A stretch of 64,000 nt of DNA from JBKECY01 sp047975025 (lineage in GTDB: Bacteria; Bacillota; Clostridia; Lachnospirales; Lachnospiraceae), in the NCBI GenBank assembly GCA_047975025.1, contig JBKECY010000003.1:1-64000 (forward strand), given 5' to 3'. The number at the start of each line of letters is the position of its first letter. Positions within the stretch are counted from its first letter, which is position 1. The notes beneath the pieces are model-generated. The model saw nothing but the letters and a program-made list of their open reading frames with translations, was not told the DNA's origin and searched no databases. The translations under genes were made by a program, and so were the position numbers. Below are positions 61,710 through 64,000 of the stretch, piece after piece.

Positions 61710-63998
61710 ATGAAAAAAGCAAAGAAATCCAGCTATAAGACCAGAATCCAGAAGTGGTTCCGTGGACTTAGGAGCAAGGAGCAAAGCAACAAGATAGAGT
61801 ATGTTCTGTCTACCCGTCCTATCGTGATCAGTGGACTTGTGCTGATCGATCTTGTATTGCTGGCAGCCTTTAACTTTGCAAGTCACATGATATGGAACTT
61901 ACCGGCCCTTATACAGGGAAGGGTGACTTCTGAAGAGCTTACCAGGTTGCGGTGGATACTCCCGGACGAAATTACATTGGGTAAGCTGCTTATACCACTT
62001 GCTATAGTTCTACTCCTTGATATTTATGTGTTATATAAGATACATGTCAGTTGGAGTGATAAAGGATTCAACCTGAACCAAAAGGGTGAGCAGCGCATGA
62101 CGTATCCGGAGGAGATAAAGGCCGAGTATCTGGAGGTCAGTATCATGCCAGAAATGGACAGCCAGGGAAGACTTTTAGAATACAAAGGAAATCCAGGATT
62201 TCCGGTCAGCCGGATTAAAGAGAAATTATATCTTGACACAATGGTAGTTAATAACTTTTTTATTGGTATTACTCGAAGTGGTAAAGATCAGATATACGTG
62301 CTGATCAGCGTGGAGTTGTATTCAAGAGCCGAGTATAAGCCGAGTCTTGTCATAAACGATGCCAAGATCGAGACGTATAAAGCGGTCGCACCACTGCTAG
62401 AGCAACGAGGATATGATGTTTACATTTTGAACTGCTCTAACCCTGCCATGTCGATGGGGTTTAACCCGTTGCAGCTTGTCGTAGAGTATTACAAGAAAAA
62501 AGATTACGATACAGCCGAAATGGTAGCCAACTCCTTTAGCTTTTCATATTTCAATGCGGATGCAGCATCAAATAGCAATGAGAGCTATTTTGTCAATGCG
62601 GCGGTAGCTCTTTGTACGGCTATGATCTGGGCAGCTGTGGATGATGCTATGCGAGCCGATGAAATAGAGAATCAGGAACGGCTCTTTCGGTGGAAAGGCA
62701 TGACGGAGGAAGAAAAGGAGAGACATCCATTTCAATGGACAACAAAGCATCAAAAGACGATAAATATGTACAGCATCATCATAAGTTTTACGGAGATGGT
62801 TACAACGATCGTTGATAAGTTCGGGAAAACAAGGCTAGATGAATATTTTGAAATGCGCCCTATGCTGGATCGAGCTAAGATCAAGTGGACAGCCGTAAAG
62901 ATTGCTCCGGGAAAGACCAAAGCTGGCGTATTCTCAGAAATGCTGCGAGAGCTTGATATCTTTACACTCACGAATGTAGCAAAGATGACTGCTGAGAGCA
63001 GCCTTGATCTACGTGATATTGGATTTGGGAAGCGACCTGTCGCTATATTCATGGCTACACCTAGCTATGATAAAGCATTATATAAAATTCCGAGTCTGTT
63101 CGTGCGCCAGGTATACTATGCGCTTGGCAAGACGTGTGATGACGGAAAAGGTGAGTGTGAGCGTCAGGTCAAATTCCTACTAAATGAGTGTGGAAACATG
63201 CCGAAGATCGAAATATTAGATACGATGGTCAGTATGGGTTTAGGACAAAATATCAGTTTTGATTTTTACTTCCAAAATTATGAGCAGGTTCCGGCCAAGT
63301 ATGGAGACAAGGAAGCCGAGACAATAAAGGGAAACTGTGGAAATCATATTTATATTCAGACCAGAAGTGAGGATACAGCGAAAGAAGTCTCAGGCCAGCT
63401 GGGCAATAAGTCTACGAAAGATATACAAAGAAGTGGAAGCAAGCTTGACTGGAGTAAGCATTACATTGAAAGCATACAGGAAAAACCGCTCTTGGATCAT
63501 AACCGGCTTATGCAGTTCATGGAAGGTGAATCTCTGATCTTGCGCACATCGAAGAGACGAGATCTAAAGGGGGGAAAGATAAAGCCCCGTCCGATTCACA
63601 ACAGTGTTGAAAACGGACAAGATATGAAATATGCCTACGAGTATCTATATGAAGTGGGCATCCTTCATAATCCTAAGAAAGTGAATTTCTTAGAGAGCTG
63701 CAAGGAAAGCAGGGAGCATATCAATGTAAGTGAGCGAGTGTGGGATTACAGAAGAAGTTTTGAATTATTTACAGAAGATGTTTCTATAGTAAGAATCCGG
63801 CATCTTGATACAGATGGCATAGAAAAGCTGCATGGGATCTTACACAGGGCACTTGGTATGCATTATAACATGACACATGCTTTAAGTGATGAAATGTCGA
63901 TTGCCCAGTTTCTTGCCGAGATTTTTCGCATATCAGGTGAAGAGCTAAGTGTAGAAGATAAAAGACAAGTCGTATATACGCTTATGGAGGCTGTTTGA
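61710..63998 (+). CDS. VirD4/TraG-type coupling protein (type IV secretion)
   Basis: 762 residues. ATG 61710 has AAGGAGGGGAG upstream. Two N-terminal membrane segments (about residues 38-60 and 93-112), then a P-loop ATPase domain: the Walker A region is FIGITRSGKDQIYVL near residue 188 and the Walker B region KFLLNECGNMPKIEILD near residue 487. The NECGNMP / GNHIYIQTRSEDTAKEVSGQLG layout is that of the T4CP family that brings the relaxase-DNA complex to the secretion channel. Both nucleotide motifs depart from the textbook (GKD in place of GKT/GKG, NE in place of DE). The gene is complete, ending 2 bases before the window edge. Confidence 0.85.
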   Translation: MKKAKKSSYKTRIQKWFRGLRSKEQSNKIEYVLSTRPIVISGLVLIDLVLLAAFNFASHMIWNLPALIQGRVTSEELTRLRWILPDEITLGKLLIPLAIVLLLDIYVLYKIHVSWSDKGFNLNQKGEQRMTYPEEIKAEYLEVSIMPEMDSQGRLLEYKGNPGFPVSRIKEKLYLDTMVVNNFFIGITRSGKDQIYVLISVELYSRAEYKPSLVINDAKIETYKAVAPLLEQRGYDVYILNCSNPAMSMGFNPLQLVVEYYKKKDYDTAEMVANSFSFSYFNADAASNSNESYFVNAAVALCTAMIWAAVDDAMRADEIENQERLFRWKGMTEEEKERHPFQWTTKHQKTINMYSIIISFTEMVTTIVDKFGKTRLDEYFEMRPMLDRAKIKWTAVKIAPGKTKAGVFSEMLRELDIFTLTNVAKMTAESSLDLRDIGFGKRPVAIFMATPSYDKALYKIPSLFVRQVYYALGKTCDDGKGECERQVKFLLNECGNMPKIEILDTMVSMGLGQNISFDFYFQNYEQVPAKYGDKEAETIKGNCGNHIYIQTRSEDTAKEVSGQLGNKSTKDIQRSGSKLDWSKHYIESIQEKPLLDHNRLMQFMEGESLILRTSKRRDLKGGKIKPRPIHNSVENGQDMKYAYEYLYEVGILHNPKKVNFLESCKESREHINVSERVWDYRRSFELFTEDVSIVRIRHLDTDGIEKLHGILHRALGMHYNMTHALSDEMSIAQFLAEIFRISGEELSVEDKRQVVYTLMEAV

Positions 63999-64000
63999 TA

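Overview
The window reads as chromosome of a Gram-positive, low-to-moderate GC anaerobe of the Clostridia, most likely family Lachnospiraceae. This is an inference from gene content. It has CodY, three HrcA-type CIRCE operators, cobalamin and ZTP riboswitches, a glutaminyl-tRNA synthetase with a clostridial-looking signature, and small proteins resembling DUF4250, DUF5721, DUF6142 and the clostridial 'endosialidase' type. Most genes have strong AGGAGG-type ribosome sites. I saw no rRNA, tRNA or CRISPR array.

Layout. 1-8.7 kb is housekeeping on the plus strand: the end of an MgtA-type Mg2+ ATPase, topA, codY, CIRCE-groES-groEL, guaB, a membrane-anchored amidase and a YjbQ protein. 8.7-15.1 kb is a nutrient-acquisition island: a ribose-type ABC transporter and an AraC regulator on the minus strand, and a URO-D-superfamily enzyme diverging from the regulator. 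15.2-16.9 kb is purH under a ZTP riboswitch. 17-18.8 kb is a GntR(YtrA)-ABC transporter operon. 19-23.1 kb holds a nitroreductase and an Agr-like quorum-sensing operon (XRE, LytTR regulator, GHKL kinase, AgrD, AgrB). 23.3-28.4 kb holds an LDH/MDH-family dehydrogenase, malic enzyme, CIRCE-clpB and a DUF4250 gene. 28.5-37.2 kb holds a cobalamin riboswitch with a cysteine-rich protein, a MATE exporter, glutathione peroxidase, a trans-editing protein, glnS, CIRCE-htpG and a cold-shock gene. 37.4-45.7 kb is pyrimidine biosynthesis (pyrC-F-K-D, then pyrE with four more genes). 45.8-49.3 kb is purE-M-N-D. 49.4-54.4 kb is GntR-clpC, a small conserved gene and radA.

After radA the character changes. 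A 430-bp AT-rich spacer leads into a secreted repeat protein, a very large Cna-B/VaFE surface adhesin, a zinc-ribbon protein, a two-helix pilin-like protein and a VirD4/TraG-type coupling protein. This looks like one flank of an integrative conjugative element that continues beyond the window.

The most unusual signal is at 60.2 kb. The adhesin frame runs on past its own anchor into a second secreted protein, then stops at a 9-A run. Six G/A-rich bases resembling a ribosome site (AGGAGG) lie exactly 10 nt before an A-AAA-AAG heptamer, the same layout as the E. coli dnaX -1 frameshift signal. A -1 shift joins the frame to a 280-residue open frame that has no good start of its own and ends in a membrane anchor. 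Programmed frameshifting, slippage-based phase variation and a homopolymer sequence error are the alternatives.

How the genes work together: three chaperone loci share the CIRCE operator, so they probably form one HrcA regulon. The purine genes (guaB, purH, purEMND) and pyrimidine genes make this a nucleotide-synthesis-rich segment, with purH directly sensing the pathway intermediate ZMP/ZTP.
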